Shown: one piece after another, positions 21,637-33,009 of the stretch | Position numbering within the stretch: the first letter of the stretch is position 1 | Layout: the number at the start of each line of letters is the position of its first letter | NCBI GenBank assembly: GCA_014904845.1 | Contig: MU119373.1 | Location: forward strand, 54,808 to 118,807 | From: Acephala macrosclerotiorum | Lineage: Eukaryota; Ascomycota; Leotiomycetes; Helotiales; Mollisiaceae | Reading direction: 5' to 3' | Length of the DNA: 64,000 nt | Notes under the pieces: generated by a model | Database searches by the model: none | Told to the model about the DNA's origin: nothing | Seen by the model: the letters and a program-made list of their open reading frames with translations, nothing else | Program-made: the position numbers and the translations under genes

Positions 21637-22718
21637 TGTGGTCAGGTTGGTTGGACTATACCCAGCTCTCATATTTGGGCTCGACTTGCGGCTTTGGATG
21701 AGGTTCTTACCAAGACATTCTTCCTTGCATGGCGAGTGCATTGCAAAATCTCTTATATATGTACCAGAGTGCGGCGTCCTGAAAATATTGGACCACCAAA
21801 TGTCACAGGACTCGGAGTTACTTTGCAAGAAGGAGGGATCGCATATGTTTTTCTTGGTTAGGACAGTTGGCATCTCCTTCCACGTGACGGAACGGAATGA
21901 AGCCTGGGAAAAGCAAGGTGCATGGGCGCACAAAAAGGATGAACGACATGGCGATGTCTATCACGGCCTGTTTGTATATACTCTAACATACCATTTTGAT
22001 GAATATAACTGGTATTTGCCACATCATGGTTTTACCTATTAACCTCTCATGCGAACACTTTACACTTAAATAGATCTAAACAATTACTTCGTCCAACCCC
22101 ACAGCTTCAAAGCATGCTCGAGTGGCATGTGGGAAACACAACAAATCTCCGAGGTCCGTTCCCTATTAGGATTAGCACACAACTTAAGATGAAAGAGCGC
22201 ACCAGGTGAGGCTTTGTTACGTTACAGTCCTACCTCCAGCTGATTTGCTCATCTGATTTGTTCCTGCCAGCATGATCGACGCTACCCCGCACTGACCCGG
22301 GTGAGGCGCATGCGCGACACACTTTATTTCGACCACGAAGCCGCCATATCCAATCCGCTCTTTCCTCATCTCATAAACGCCCGGACGAACTACCTATCTT
22401 GCAAAACTGGACCAACTTTGTATGCATAGTTCGGACGACCTATACCGAGTATTTCTGGCAGTGTACTGTACGATGGGTATGATGCAGGACGGAAATGAAA
22501 GTGCCCGAGAGGGGCACGAGCGAGGTTCTACGGAACGGAACAAGGAAGAGGAAGGGTCGCTGATCGATGCAGCGCCATATGAGAGCGTTAAGAGGGATGG
22601 GTACGGGAGCGAGAATGTCCTCCACCTTCCCTCTTCTTGTTTCTATTTACATTCACATAAAACCGCTTCTCCCTCTCTCCAGCGCCAGAGAAAACGAGCA
22701 GTTATTAAGACGATCATC
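21637..22718. other. Intergenic, alpha-galactosidase promoter side
   Basis: The ORF at 21560-22042 overlaps the transcription-factor 3' end and has no domain. A CACGTGAC site is at 21881-21888. One possible carbon-catabolite CreA-type site (GCGGGG on the minus strand) lies near 22285. The open frame from 22422 continues into the next gene but reads like leader sequence, so the start was placed at 22719. Confidence 0.4.
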
Positions 22719-24365
22719 ATGTATACCACTTCTTTTGTTTTGATTGCTCTGTGGGTGTTGAATGCGAGGAGGGGAGATGCGTTGGTGTTGAAGGAGGAGG
22801 TGGGAAGGTTGCCAGCGTTGGGGTGGAATAGTTGGAATGCGTTTCATTGTGATGTGGACGAGGGGAAGATCATGACGGCTGCGAATCAGATCGTTAGTTT
22901 GGGGTTGAAGGAGGTGGGGTATGAGTATGTTAATAGTGAGTGATACTTTCTCTACTTCTCATCTTCCGGATTCGGCGTGTGGAGCGGAAGCGGGGTGGAA
23001 CTGGGCGATGACATCTCAATGTCCGTCACGAAATTGAGGTACTTTAAGAGTTGGTGGCTCTGTCTTGGCCGCCAAACACCCCAAGGACAACGTTCCTCCT
23101 CCTTCAATGCGTCTCATCATTTCAATTTCCGTTTTCGAGTCGCTCACTGACAACCTCCAGTCGACGACTGCTGGTCCGTCCAATCCGGCCGCAACACCAC
23201 CACCCAACAAATCATCCCCGACCCCGTCAAATTCCCTGACGGCATCTCTGGCACAGCAGACAAAGTCCACGCCCTCGGTCTCAAAATCGGCATTTACAGC
23301 TCCGCCGGAACCGCAACTTGCGCTGGCTACCCTGCCTCCATCGGCTACGAAGCCATCGACGCCGCCACCTGGGCAGCATGGGGAATCGACTACTTGAAAT
23401 ACGACAACTGCAATATCCCCTCGAACTGGGCTGATGAATACACAGCTTGTGTACCGGAATATATTCCCTTGATTAATGGATCTTGTCCTACTACTAGTCA
23501 GACTGCTCCTCCGGGGTACGATTGGAGTACTTCGAATTCCGCTGAACGCTTCCGCCGCATGCGAGATGCGCTCTTGGCTCAGAATCGCACAATCTTATAT
23601 TCGTTGTGTCAATGGGGAACAGCAGACGTCTGGGCCTGGGGCAACGATACAGGCAGTTCCTGGCGCATGTCAGGGGATATCGATCCCAGCTGGTCTCGCA
23701 TCGTTGAAATCATGAACGAGAATAGTTTCGAGTTGAACAGTGTTGGGTTTTGGGGACATAATGATGCGGATATGTTGGAGGTTGGGAATGGGGATCTTAC
23801 GCTGGAGGAGAATAGGAGTCATTTTGCTTTTTGGGCGGCGATGAAGAGTCCGGTTATTATTGGGACGAGTCTTGATACGCTGTCTCAGACGCTTGTGGAT
23901 GTTTTGAAGAATAAGTATTTGCTTGCTTTCAACCAAGATCGCACGTATGGAGGGCCGGCGACGCCTTATAAGTGGGGGACGAATCCGGATTGGACGTTTA
24001 ATGCTACGAATCCGGCGGAGTATTGGAGTGGGAAGAGTGAGGCAGGGGTTTTGGTGCTGGCATTCAACAGCTTAAATGAGGCGGCTGAGAGAGAGATTGT
24101 GTGGAGTGAGCTGCCGGAGTACAAGACAGACTGGTGCGAGAGTTTTGAGGTAAGCGATCTGCTCTCGGAAAGACGTCTAAAGTGGTGCGCTGACTTCAAG
24201 TAGGTGACAGACATCTGGACTGGAAAGAATTTAGGGTATGTTGCGGGAGGTATCAGCCGGAATCTCAGTGCGCACGATACGATGGGATTCTTGGTCACTC
24301 AGAAATGCGGAGGTTCTGGAGGTGGTAAAAGATGGAATAGGCTAGGGAAGATAGCTTTGACTTAA
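22719..24365 (+). CDS. Alpha-galactosidase, GH27, secreted
   Basis: Exons are 22719-22935, 23161-24149 and 24204-24365, giving 455 residues. The first 22 residues ([20 protein letters not shown] and on) form a signal peptide. Mature-protein landmarks are [26 protein letters not shown] (formed by the splice), [20 protein letters not shown], the nucleophile motif [11 protein letters not shown], and the acid/base region [16 protein letters not shown], all in GH27 order. Expected activity is release of terminal alpha-1,6-galactose from raffinose-family sugars or galactomannan outside the cell. Intron 1 is unusually long here (225 bp). The last exon gives [13 protein letters not shown] and a C-terminal beta domain. 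Upstream in-frame ATGs at 22422 and after would bury the signal peptide, so they were rejected. Confidence 0.92.
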
Positions 24366-24492
24366 GACCACTTCCTCGACGAGATCGTTGCGAGACCAAA
24401 GCAATGAAAGCCTCTCTTATAACTCCTTTATTGCCGGACCTCTTCTCTATGATTCTCCTTTCTAAATCCGCACATTTTCAGTCACAAAACCC

Positions 24493-25324
24493 TTACCACT
24501 CCTTTTCACTCCCATCATAAACAAAAAACTTTCCCGAATCTGTCTCCTTCAATCCCTTCAGAACCTTCAACATCCCCCCAATACTCTCCTCCTTCTCTAA
24601 CGCTGCCTCCTTACCCCCCATATCCGTCTTCACCCAACTAAAGATGGGAGAGTCAGCAATTGCCCTTCAAGGATATCTCGAGAGAATGTCTCAACAAGAA
24701 TAGCATAGAACATCCAAAAATAAGGAAGGAGTTAAATCCCCGTTTACAAACTCACCCCGGATCCATACAAATAACCCTCACCCCTCTATCTCTCAACTGC
24801 GCCGCTTGATGCACAGTCAACATATTCAACGCCGCCTTACTGATCGCATACACAGTACACTCTGGCATTTCTTTACTCCTGTTATAAGCCAACGACCCTA
24901 AACCCGAGGTCATGTTCATTACTACACTTCCGGTTTGTAAGTGTGGTTCTAACACCTGCACGAGTTTGGCGGGCCCCATGACGTTCACGTTCATGTGATT
25001 TGCGAGGGATTCGGAGGTCATGGTGAGGCTGGTGAGGGAGGAGGCGGCGTTTATGCCTGCGTTGTTGAGCAAAAAGTCGACCTTCGTTCCCTCGCCTAGT
25101 AATCTTGTGACTTGCGTTCCAAATTAGGTGACGGAGTCTTGGGAGCTGGTGTCGCATTGTAAGATATGAAAGCTCTTTGATTTGGATCTGAGATCTTCGA
25201 GATCGATAACGTTGTTTAGAGAACGTGTTGCTGCTATAATGGTATTTGAGGAGTCGGCGGCGAGTTGGGTGGCGAATTCGAGACCTAGACCGCGGTTTGC
25301 GCCGGTGATTATCCAGGTGGGCAT
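24493..25324 (-). pseudogene. Short-chain dehydrogenase (sniffer/CsgA-like) with in-frame TAA
   Basis: Minus-strand exons 25324-24756 and 24637-24493 give 237 codons after splicing. The Rossmann motif TGANRGLG comes at residues 7-14, then NNAGIN, the catalytic Ser region (MTSGLGS) and YAISK with the catalytic Tyr and Lys, then DPGWVKTDMGG across the splice junction and an FVYDGSEKEW end. This is the complete architecture of small NAD(P)-dependent SDRs related to CsgA and carbonyl reductases. Codon 67 (25126-25124) is TAA, between SSQDSVT and FGTQVTRLLGEG. A CAA-to-TAA or AAA-to-TAA change would explain it. Everything else is open, so the break is recent, unless it is a sequence error. Converges with the alpha-galactosidase, only 127 bp apart. 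Confidence 0.8.
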
Positions 25325-25589
25325 TTTGAGATGCTTATTGGAGAGGATTTGCATAGGTTATTTTCGGAGTGGTCACGATGGTTGGAGACTTTATGTGTGT
25401 CTTGAGACCTTTGAGACATCCCATTTTTGGTTGGAGTGTACCCCTCCTATTCGTTCTCGGCTAAATTCAGTCGGTGAATAGGAGGGAAGAGAGATGAGTT
25501 TTGGGGTTTGCGATGGAGGTGACATCATGACTTTGGGTTCCTCTGTTGTAGAGAGATGATGGCTAAGGTTCTAATATCCAAGTGTGTAA

Positions 25590-25597
25590 CACGTGAC
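25590..25597. promoter_or_regulatory. CACGTGAC E-box upstream of the SDR gene
   Basis: About 270 bp upstream of the SDR start. CACGTG with a flanking AC/GT is the preferred site of Cbf1/Pho4/Tye7-type bHLH factors in fungi. One of about ten such sites in the window. Function is inferred from the motif only. Confidence 0.35.
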
Positions 25598-25671
25598 TCT
25601 GTTCTCCAAATAATGAAGACTCGAAACTCAATCTGTAGAGCGTTAAATTGGTAGCCACTCTCATACACTGG

Positions 25672-25745
25672 TATTTTATTTTATTTTATTTTATTTTATT
25701 TTATTTTATTTTATTTTATTTTATTTTATTTTATTTTATTTTTTT
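25672..25745. repeat. TTTTA pentanucleotide microsatellite
   Basis: About 14 perfect or near-perfect TTTTA units ending in a T run. Likely hypervariable in length. Confidence 0.95.
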
Positions 25746-26941
25746 GATACGCTATCTTCATTGTGTTACAAGATGCAAGAAGGCTCAGTGTGAGCTGTGG
25801 CTCGGCGAGTCCTCCCCTCTTCTTCCCAACTCACCTCATCACCTGTGATACTGTTCGTATCTGTATTTCTCGCGTCTTGATACGTTAAGGATTTCAAACC
25901 CAATAATCAAAAGAGCATTACGAGGAAGAAGAATTCGTTTCACGTGATTGCTCGTGGTCGACTATCGCTTCGGCTAAATAAGGGTGCGGCTGTATCCTGG
26001 GGAGGGAGTGCGCAGAAAATGAGGAAGGGTCCCTAGGATTCTCCTCGCGGTTCCAACTCCCTCTGCAACAAAGCTTTCACGATATCATCACCGGACAACT
26101 TTGACTCCTTCTGCGATACTATGAAGTATGAATCCGTTCATATTCTGTAACGCGTATGATCTCGAGTCTATTAAATCATCGCAACATACTGTTTCGCTCC
26201 ATTTGACACGGCACTCGACTCGGGCATCGCGAGTTTCCCAGCCACCCATGCAGTCATCGCGCATTGCAGCAGGTTGGTATCTCACCGACTTTAAGTCTCA
26301 ATTTCTATACATGCTTCACTCCTCATATATCTCATTTCTGCCGAAGGCTCGTGACTAAGGCATGCGCCTAAGCCTATCAAACGCAGCGCAGTCAGCGTTC
26401 GAGCCTCTAGCGACGCCGAACCTGCATCAGCCTAACGGCGCGTTTCGCTCGAGATAAAAACAACACAGCTCTACAAACTTATGCTATTGCGAGCTACTTA
26501 CGTCCGAAGCATGCGGTCATACGACTAAACTCACCGGTAAGTTTTCATTTTATCTGTTCTCGGTCGCACAACGGCGTGTCACTCCAACTCGATGTCTCAT
26601 GGATGTATATTGTGCCGTTAGCTGACCCGCACGCTAGTTGCTACGTGCATTTTCATTTCGTTCAAGGCATGCTTACCATAGTTTTGAGGTCCTATTCGGA
26701 ATGGCTATGCTCGAAGTCTTGTGCACGGTCAAAGGTAGGCCTTGAGATTGGCGCTCAGATCCAAGTCATCCTGGCAAATTGTCGCCGAAGTGCCTTTTCC
26801 CCATTCTTTAGTCCTCGGTAGTTTCTCATTGTCTCTCCCTGTCATGTTGCTTAAGTATGCTTCCTCCCGCAATGCTTATATCTCCAATCATTCACATTCA
26901 AACAACACTACTCTTGTGTCTTCGCTCTCCTCAACGCCAAG

Positions 26942-28742
26942 ATGTCCGCTCCCGTGCAAGAACCAGTCCCCAAGGATGAGGCCACCCAACCTCATGCGTC
27001 TGACGTCGAGAAGACACCCGGTGGCCCTTCCGACAGCGAAAACTCTTCACTCTCATCCGATGGAAAACCAGCACCAGTTTCAAAAGTCCGGTGGATGCTC
27101 GTTTGTATGGGCCTCTTCTTGGGTGCACTGCTCTATGGACTCGACACCACGATTGCTGCTTCGGTCCAGGGCCCAATCCTTGAGTCTCTTGGAGAAATCG
27201 ACAAGTTGGCTTGGGTTGGAATTGGGTTTCCCATGGGTGCTGTGGCTGTCATCCTTCTGATCGGACGATTCTACGGTCTTTTTGAGATCAAGTACTTGAT
27301 GATTGGCGCTGTCATAACATTCGAAGCGGGCTCAGCTCTTTGTGGAGCTGCACCTAGCATGAATGCCATGATCGTGGGTCGAGTCATAGCAGGTATGGGA
27401 GGTGCTGGAATGTATCTTGGGTGAGTCTCAATCTTATCCTACGCCAATGCTGCAAGCCTAACCAGAAGCCAGAGCGTTGACCTACATCTCCGTCTTCACC
27501 CCGCTCGCTACTCGTCCTATCTACAACGCTCTCATCGGTCTCTGCTGGGGCACAGGTTGTATTCTGGGCCCCTTGATTGGAGGTGGATTCGCCGTCTCGC
27601 GCGCGACATGGCGATGGGCATTCTACATCAACTTGCCACTTGCTGCCGCTCTCTCTCCCAGTAGGCCACCATTCCTTTTTCCTTCTTAGTTATCTCCGAC
27701 TCCTCAAAGAACAATATACTAACTCCCCACAGTCTATATATTCCTCTTCCCCCGCCACTGCGCAACTCCGTCCCAATCAACCGCCACCAAACTTCGGGAA
27801 ATTGACTGGCTGGGAGTGACCCTCAACGCCTCAGTCTTCACCCTCTTCCAAGTCGTCCTCACCTTCTCTGGCAGCACTTGGAAATGGACAAAAGCCGGCC
27901 CCATCGCTCTCTGGGCCGCATTCAGCGTCTTTCTCGTCGCCTACATCATCCAACAATCATTCAGCATCCTCACCACACCCACCAACCGCATTTTCCCACT
28001 CCATTTCCTCAAGTCACGAACCATGATCCTCCTCTACGTCGGTACTGCTGCCGCAGCCACTGGTCTCGCAATCGGCGTCTACTATGTCCCAATCTTCTTC
28101 CAATTCACACGTGGAGATTCCGCTATCAAAGCCGCAATCCGACTCCTCCCATTCATTGTCCTCAACGTCTTCTTCGTCATGTTCTCCGGCGCCGTTATGC
28201 CCATGGTCGGTCGCTACGCTCCCTTCTATCTCGCCACCGGAGTCTTCTGCCTCGTCGGCGGCGCCCTAATGCACGGCATCGACGTCCATACCTCCGTTGG
28301 CAAGATCTACGGGTACGAAATCCTCCTCGCCATCGGTTCGGGCTTGACCATGCAAGTCGCGTACTCCGTTGCTGTTGCAAAAGTCCCGAAAGAAGATGCA
28401 CAGAACGCGATTGGGTTCATCAATACAGCGCAAATTGGCACGATTGCTATTTCGCTCAGTATCGCGGCTAGTATTTTCCAGAACAGAGGGTATATTAATT
28501 TGAGGGATGCGTTGCAAGGGTTTGGGTTTACGGAGGATGAATTAAGGGGTGCGTTAAGTGGAATTCAGAGTGCGGTGTTGAAGGGTGGGAATGCGGATGT
28601 TACTGCTAAGGCGATCGATGCGATTGTGAAGACCATTGATGATATTTGGATTATGTCGATTGCGGCGGGGGCTGTGGCGTTCGTTTGTGGGTTGGCGATG
28701 AGGTGGGAGAAGGTTAATATGGAGATGGTTGCTGGGGGTTGA
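26942..28742 (+). CDS. MFS exporter, DHA2 (14-TM) drug/toxin efflux type
   Basis: Exons are 26942-27420, 27473-27660 and 27733-28742, giving 558 residues. A hydrophilic N-terminus of about 50 residues is followed by VRWMLVCMGLFLGALLYGLD, whose LDTTI is motif D1 of the DHA family. Next come WVGIGFPMGAVAV, GRVIAGMGGAGM, CWGTGCILGPLIGG (antiporter motif C, G-x3-GP-x2-GG) and WRWAFYINLPLAA. Many further helices follow, and the C-terminal IWIMSIAAGAVAFVCG helix ends the membrane part. It resembles proton-driven exporters of toxic compounds or secondary metabolites at the plasma membrane. No biosynthetic cluster is seen next to it, so a specific substrate cannot be assigned. ATG 26942 is the first in the frame and fits a typical N-terminal length. 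Confidence 0.9.
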
Positions 28743-29602
28743 TTTTTGCGGCCAGTTGCTAGAGGTTGGCTTTGGAGATGAAGACTAGTGTCTATAATTT
28801 CTTGGGGTGTTTTGGCGTAGTTGTGGCGTTTTATGGATCTCACTTTGAGCATTGCACATAATTGGGAATTCAGAGGGGTTCAAAATTTAATAATGACGAG
28901 GGATGCCTTCCAGCATCTAGGTGTTTTCAAGTAGAGGGACTGTCAATCCTGAGGATGATGCCCTTTAAAGTCTAGTACTTTCAAAAACATGCCGATTCTT
29001 ACTTTACAGTAACTTAATTCCTCACTTTTCGTCAATCTGACTTCATAACCCCCCTTTTTTTCCCCACACCCGTATCGTTCAGCAAGTATCACCGCCCCTC
29101 GCGTCCGATCCAATACTCAGCTCATACCTCACAGGTTATAGCTTGCCACCAATGCCTGACCCTCTTCTACTGTCCACAAACGCCTCTGGCTGCTGTCCCG
29201 TCTCCTGAACTACCGCTGCACGTCGGTCTGGACTCGATTCTGAACTTCGCCGCCCGGACCATCCAACCCGAGTAGTCTGGGTCAAACGACAGCTGCGGGT
29301 ACGAGTGGCGATCTTCGCTTCTAAGCGCTCTGCGACCTGGGCTTGGACCCTTTGCATTTCAGCATAAGTTAAAGCAAGACTGCATGTGCTGACAGCGGCG
29401 CGATCCGAATCGAGATTGAGATTATATGGATGTGGGCTTAGATTTATCAGTTGCCACTTGTTCCACTTATTCCACTTGATCTCATATATATGTAGGAAGG
29501 ATTCAGCATGGATTATCATCTAGCCAAACTTTACGCTTGAAAAGTATACACCACACCTCAGCCTCCTGTTATTCATCCTGGACTTTTGGAAGACAAACAA
29601 AT
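28743..29602. other. Intergenic with one weak minus-strand ORF
   Basis: The minus-strand ORF 29519-29136 (127 codons) contains a helical stretch TYAEMQRVQAQVAERLEAKI and a Ser/Arg-rich tail. It could be a real small gene or a terminal exon, but no family is recognised and no partner exon was found. Otherwise nothing. Confidence 0.3.
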
Positions 29603-30537
29603 ATGGCGCAAAACTGGTAAGCCACCACCCTCACAAACGGGATCCATGCACTTGCCATTGGATCTTCGAAACACGAGCCCACCATCTTGCTTCCCGGCTG
29701 GCCGCCAGCCGCAGAAGTGTTCACTCCTCTCTTTCCACTCCTTTCACCCCGCTACTACCTCATCGCGCTCGACCTCCCGGTCTAGGTGACTCAGCCTCCT
29801 CACCAACCGCATATGATACTGCAACCGTCTCCGCTATTCTTGAGTCTTCGCTCCGTTCCACTCTCCCCAAAGGCAGGAAATATCACCTCGTCGAGCACGA
29901 TGTCGGAGCATGGATCGCGTATGCGTGGGCAGCACAATTCCCCTCCTCAATCAAGTCGTTGACAATTCTGGATCCTGCAATTCCGGGTCATGGACCACAA
30001 CTCTCGTACCCGCTGCCAGAAGCCGCGAACATCAAGCTCTGGCAATTCTCTTTCAACGCTCTTCCCAAATTTCCCGAGATCTTGACGAAAGGCAAGGAGA
30101 GAGAACTTTTGAATTGGCGATTCGATCAGAAAGCAGTGCATCTAGAACGAATTACGAAAGAGCTCAGAGATCGATACGTGAGCTGTTACGAGGGCAGGAG
30201 GCATGAGCAGGGGTTTTGCGTATTATCGAGCTGTAGCAACGAGCGTGGAGCAGAATAGGGACTGTGCAGAGAAGGGGAAATACCGGTCTTAGCTTTAGGT
30301 AGAGAAAAAGTAGTTGGTATGATGTTGATTAACATGGTGAGCCCTCTGGCTGTTGATGTGAAGGGTGGAGTGATTGAGGATTGTGGGCACTATGTTATGG
30401 AGGAGCAGCCGGATGCTGTGGCAGGGTGGTGGTTGGACTTCTTTCGACGCGTGGACAAGAACTCGCTGTCATGCGATCGATCTATAATTCCTTTGCTCTA
30501 CGGACTTGCGGGTTGGAGCAACTCGATTTGTTCGTGA
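29603..30537 (+). pseudogene. Alpha/beta-hydrolase (epoxide hydrolase/dehalogenase-like), broken
   Basis: Collinear fragments of one protein appear in shifting frames: MAQNW, then TAA (29618-29620), then NGIHALAIGSSKHEPTILLP with the LPGWP oxyanion region; a 1-bp loss at about 29780 (LIALDLP | LGDSASSPTAYD); VEHDVGAWIAYAWAAQFP with an Asp nucleophile in HDVG; a frameshift near 30190-30215; FAYYRAVATSVEQNRDCAEK; another shift near 30280; and IEDCGHYVMEEQPD with the catalytic His. The Asp nucleophile places it near epoxide hydrolases and haloacid dehalogenases rather than esterases. At least one stop and three frameshifts make it non-functional. It borders an AT-rich RIP island. Confidence 0.8.
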
Positions 30538-30659
30538 TCGAATATGGGCTGCAGGAATATACCATGCTCACGATAGAAATCAGCGAAATGTTATTTGTAT
30601 TGCAGCATACTAGAATATTGAAAAATCATTTTTGGAAAATAAATTCCTTTTGTATTTCG

Positions 30660-31448
30660 CATTTTCTATCGTGATTAGTACGAAATACAATTTTTATAAT
30701 TCGAATTAATTATTATAATTTGGAATTTTTATTATTATATTATATTAAATATATTATTAAAATATATAAATTTATTATATTTAAATTTTTTTAATAAAAA
30801 TTTTAATTATTATTTATTTTAAAAAAAAATTATAATAATTTATTTATATTAAATATTTTAAACGTTTTAATATATTAAATAAAAAATAAATATATTCGTA
30901 TTTATAAAAAAAAATTAATATATTTTTAATTAAAAATAATTTTTATTTATTTATTAAAATATTAATTTCATAAATAATTAAAATCGAAATATAATTTATA
31001 AAAAAAAAAATATAAAACGAATTTAATTTAATTAGTTTTTTTATTATTATTATTTAATATAAAATTATTTAAAACGCGTTTAATTTATAAATTTTTTTTA
31101 ATTAATTTTATTTTTTTATTACGCGTAATAATAATATTATAATAGTAATAAAAAACTTGATTCGATTAAAGAGTATTACTACGGATTATATAGTCCGTGA
31201 CACGTGACTAGACTGGTGCCTGAGGCACCAGTGTATAAAGAAAGAGTTTCTCGTAATATTTTTTAAGTTTAAAAATATATTTTATTTAATATATAATTTT
31301 AAAAACTTGTTTATTATTATTTTTTTATTAAATTTGTTTTTTTCTTTTTGCATTTGTTTCGAGTTTGTTATTTTTGATTTATGCGGTATTGTAAAGCGTT
31401 TTAAACTTAGTATCGATAGTACTTTAACCATTTTTAATTTTGTATGCT
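30660..31448. repeat. RIP-degraded AT-rich island
   Basis: Almost pure A/T with long A and T runs. Remaining G and C occur mainly as CG (for example AACGCG, TACGCGTA). There is no ORF of note. A short island of normal sequence at 31,165-31,250 carries a perfect palindrome and a CACGTGAC site. The island ends at the stop codon of the minus-strand gene at 31449. Confidence 0.75.
31212..31232. repeat. Perfect 10-bp-arm palindrome
   Basis: ACTGGTGCCT (31212-31221), a single G, then AGGCACCAGT (31223-31232). It sits just after CACGTGAC at 31201-31208 inside otherwise AT-rich DNA. It could be a fused pair of transposon ends or a protein-binding site. Confidence 0.8.
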
Positions 31449-32381
31449 TTATGGAATTAAATCTTCTGTTCCCTGCTGATACTCCTTGAATGTTTGCAAC
31501 TCCTTCTCATTCAACTCACGTAGACGCTTTTCAAACTCTGATTCTTTATCGTTCAGATTCCCCTCCTCTAACTCACGCTTCTCACGATAATGGCCACATA
31601 TAGCTCGCACCTGCACACCCATTCTCTCTTCCAAGTATGCTGGCCAATTTTTCGCATAGTACCCGTTAATGACCAATTTCTCCAGCCCTTGGATCTTTCC
31701 TAGAGCACGTACAAAGTCCAGGTTATCACCCAAGCCCCTTTCCCTAGCCCCTGGCCCAAGTTGCCAGAGAAATTCACAATCCGCACCCCATCCAAGCTCA
31801 AGGTATCGTAGTCCGCTTGCTTCTTCAGCTAATATATAGAGAAGTTGTAGCCACGGAGAGAGTTCAGCCATCCATGGCACCCAGATATGTAGTGTCTTTA
31901 CCAACTTGAGATTCGCAAGACCAATTTGCACGATGAATCGAAACATCTCCTCGGGTTCGCTGATCGCAAATACGTTCTGCGAGTAGAGTATCGAATTCGC
32001 TTCGTGGTATATCTGCTTGCACGTCTGTAGTATTCCTGGTTCCATCGTTCTATATTCCCGAATTTGAGGCATATGGAGCAGGACCACCTTTTGATATGTG
32101 TCTCCGACTGCCCACGAAGGGTTTTCCATCCGGTCAAATCGGCTTACGACAAGTAGGTCGTAAATTCGAAGTCGGATTTCGACGGGCAAGGTCAAGAGGG
32201 CGACTTTGTTGTTTCCTTTGGCTTCGTCAAGAGGAGGCTTAGAAGCAATTAGACGATTGCGATCGCGCGGCTTGGGTGTTTTGCTTGCGGTTGAGGGTTC
32301 GCTATCGGAGATATCGAGATCAAAGAAGGCTTTCGCGATGTCTTTCCTCTTGAAAGGCGTCCCCTTTTGTGACGGCGGCAT
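31449..32381 (-). CDS. 2EXR/F-box-like fungal protein, intact
   Basis: Single-exon ORF of 310 codons. A basic, Ser-rich N-terminus (about 1-55) is followed by VALLTLPVEIRLRIYDLLVV (about 61-80), the F-box-like 'LP.EIR..IY..l' helix seen in large fungal 2EXR/DUF7730-type families. Then comes PGILQTCKQIYHEANSILYS (about 118-137), the second conserved block, an Arg/Trp-rich middle, and a charged C-terminal helix. Such proteins are numerous in Pezizomycotina; their role is unknown, and ubiquitin-ligase adaptor function is only assumed from the F-box likeness. It lies between two RIP islands yet is open end to end, so RIP has not spread into it. It is more distant from the broken 2EXR copies downstream, which share a different CLVWW core. 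Confidence 0.85.
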   Translation of the reverse strand: MPPSQKGTPFKRKDIAKAFFDLDISDSEPSTASKTPKPRDRNRLIASKPPLDEAKGNNKVALLTLPVEIRLRIYDLLVVSRFDRMENPSWAVGDTYQKVVLLHMPQIREYRTMEPGILQTCKQIYHEANSILYSQNVFAISEPEEMFRFIVQIGLANLKLVKTLHIWVPWMAELSPWLQLLYILAEEASGLRYLELGWGADCEFLWQLGPGARERGLGDNLDFVRALGKIQGLEKLVINGYYAKNWPAYLEERMGVQVRAICGHYREKRELEEGNLNDKESEFEKRLRELNEKELQTFKEYQQGTEDLIP

Positions 32382-32999
32382 TGTTGCTTATCTAGCTCTC
32401 CGAGATGATGGATGATGAAAGGTGGAGGGTCAGAAGGCTGAAACGAGGGATGAAGGCTTGTTCTGCTTCACCGCCTTCGGCAGAATACTAATTTTTACTT
32501 AATACTTTCTTTATTGGGACGGATTTAAAGAGAATATATAAAGAATTTATTGTGCAACTTCCAAAAGCGGGATGTCGAAACATTTCGAATAATTATTTAA
32601 AGTTTAATTAATATCAAAAGTAAAAATTAAATAATATATATAAAATTAAAATTATTTTTTAAATAATTTTATTTATTTATATTATTAATTATTATATAAA
32701 TTATAATTAATAATATTATAATATAAATTTAAAAAAAATTAATATAAAAATTTATTAAAAATTTTATTTTTTAAGTAAATTATTTTAATTTTAAATTTAA
32801 AATAAATTTATAAAAATATATTAAAAAATTTAATTATATTTTTAATATCGAACATTTACGTTTAATTAATAATGATTCCAGAATTATTAAATCCTTAATT
32901 TAATAAATGTTTATATCTTCGGGTTTATTAGTAAATAGTAAGAATTGCCGCACGCAATTCAAGCTTTCTTAAGCTTATTAAGTCCTTTACCCCCTTTAA
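32382..32999. other. AT-rich intergenic stretch, partly RIPed
   Basis: About 32,580-32,880 is nearly pure A/T with CG as the main residual G/C context, resembling the other RIP islands. Flanks are normal. No gene. Confidence 0.6.
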
Positions 33000-33009
33000 C
33001 AATGGACAC

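Larger units (their letters stand above)
25325..26941. other. Divergent intergenic region
   Basis: Promoter space between the SDR pseudogene (minus) and the MFS exporter (plus). It holds a TTTTA microsatellite, a CACGTGAC site at 25590-25597 and a TCACGTGA-like site near 25939. ORFs at 26128-26358 and 26576-26821 show no domain. Confidence 0.4.

Noticed and set aside
23051..23397. Alternative ORFs over the alpha-galactosidase exon 2
   Set aside because: Other frames of the true exon; only the spliced frame gives [14 protein letters not shown] and LKYDNC.
24150..24203. Read-through end of the alpha-galactosidase (stop at about 24203)
   Set aside because: GTAAGC...TAG intron gives a longer, domain-consistent C-terminus ([11 protein letters not shown]); the read-through tail is not family-like.
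25672..25745. TTTTA array as a CRISPR or regulatory array
   Set aside because: Pure pentanucleotide repeat without spacers; an ordinary microsatellite.
26360..26440. Possible tRNA-like text near GTTCGAGCCTC
   Set aside because: Stems do not pair into a cloverleaf by eye.
26942..28742. Secondary-metabolite cluster around the MFS exporter
   Set aside because: No PKS, NRPS, terpene synthase or tailoring-enzyme set lies nearby; neighbours are an SDR pseudogene and a hydrolase pseudogene only.
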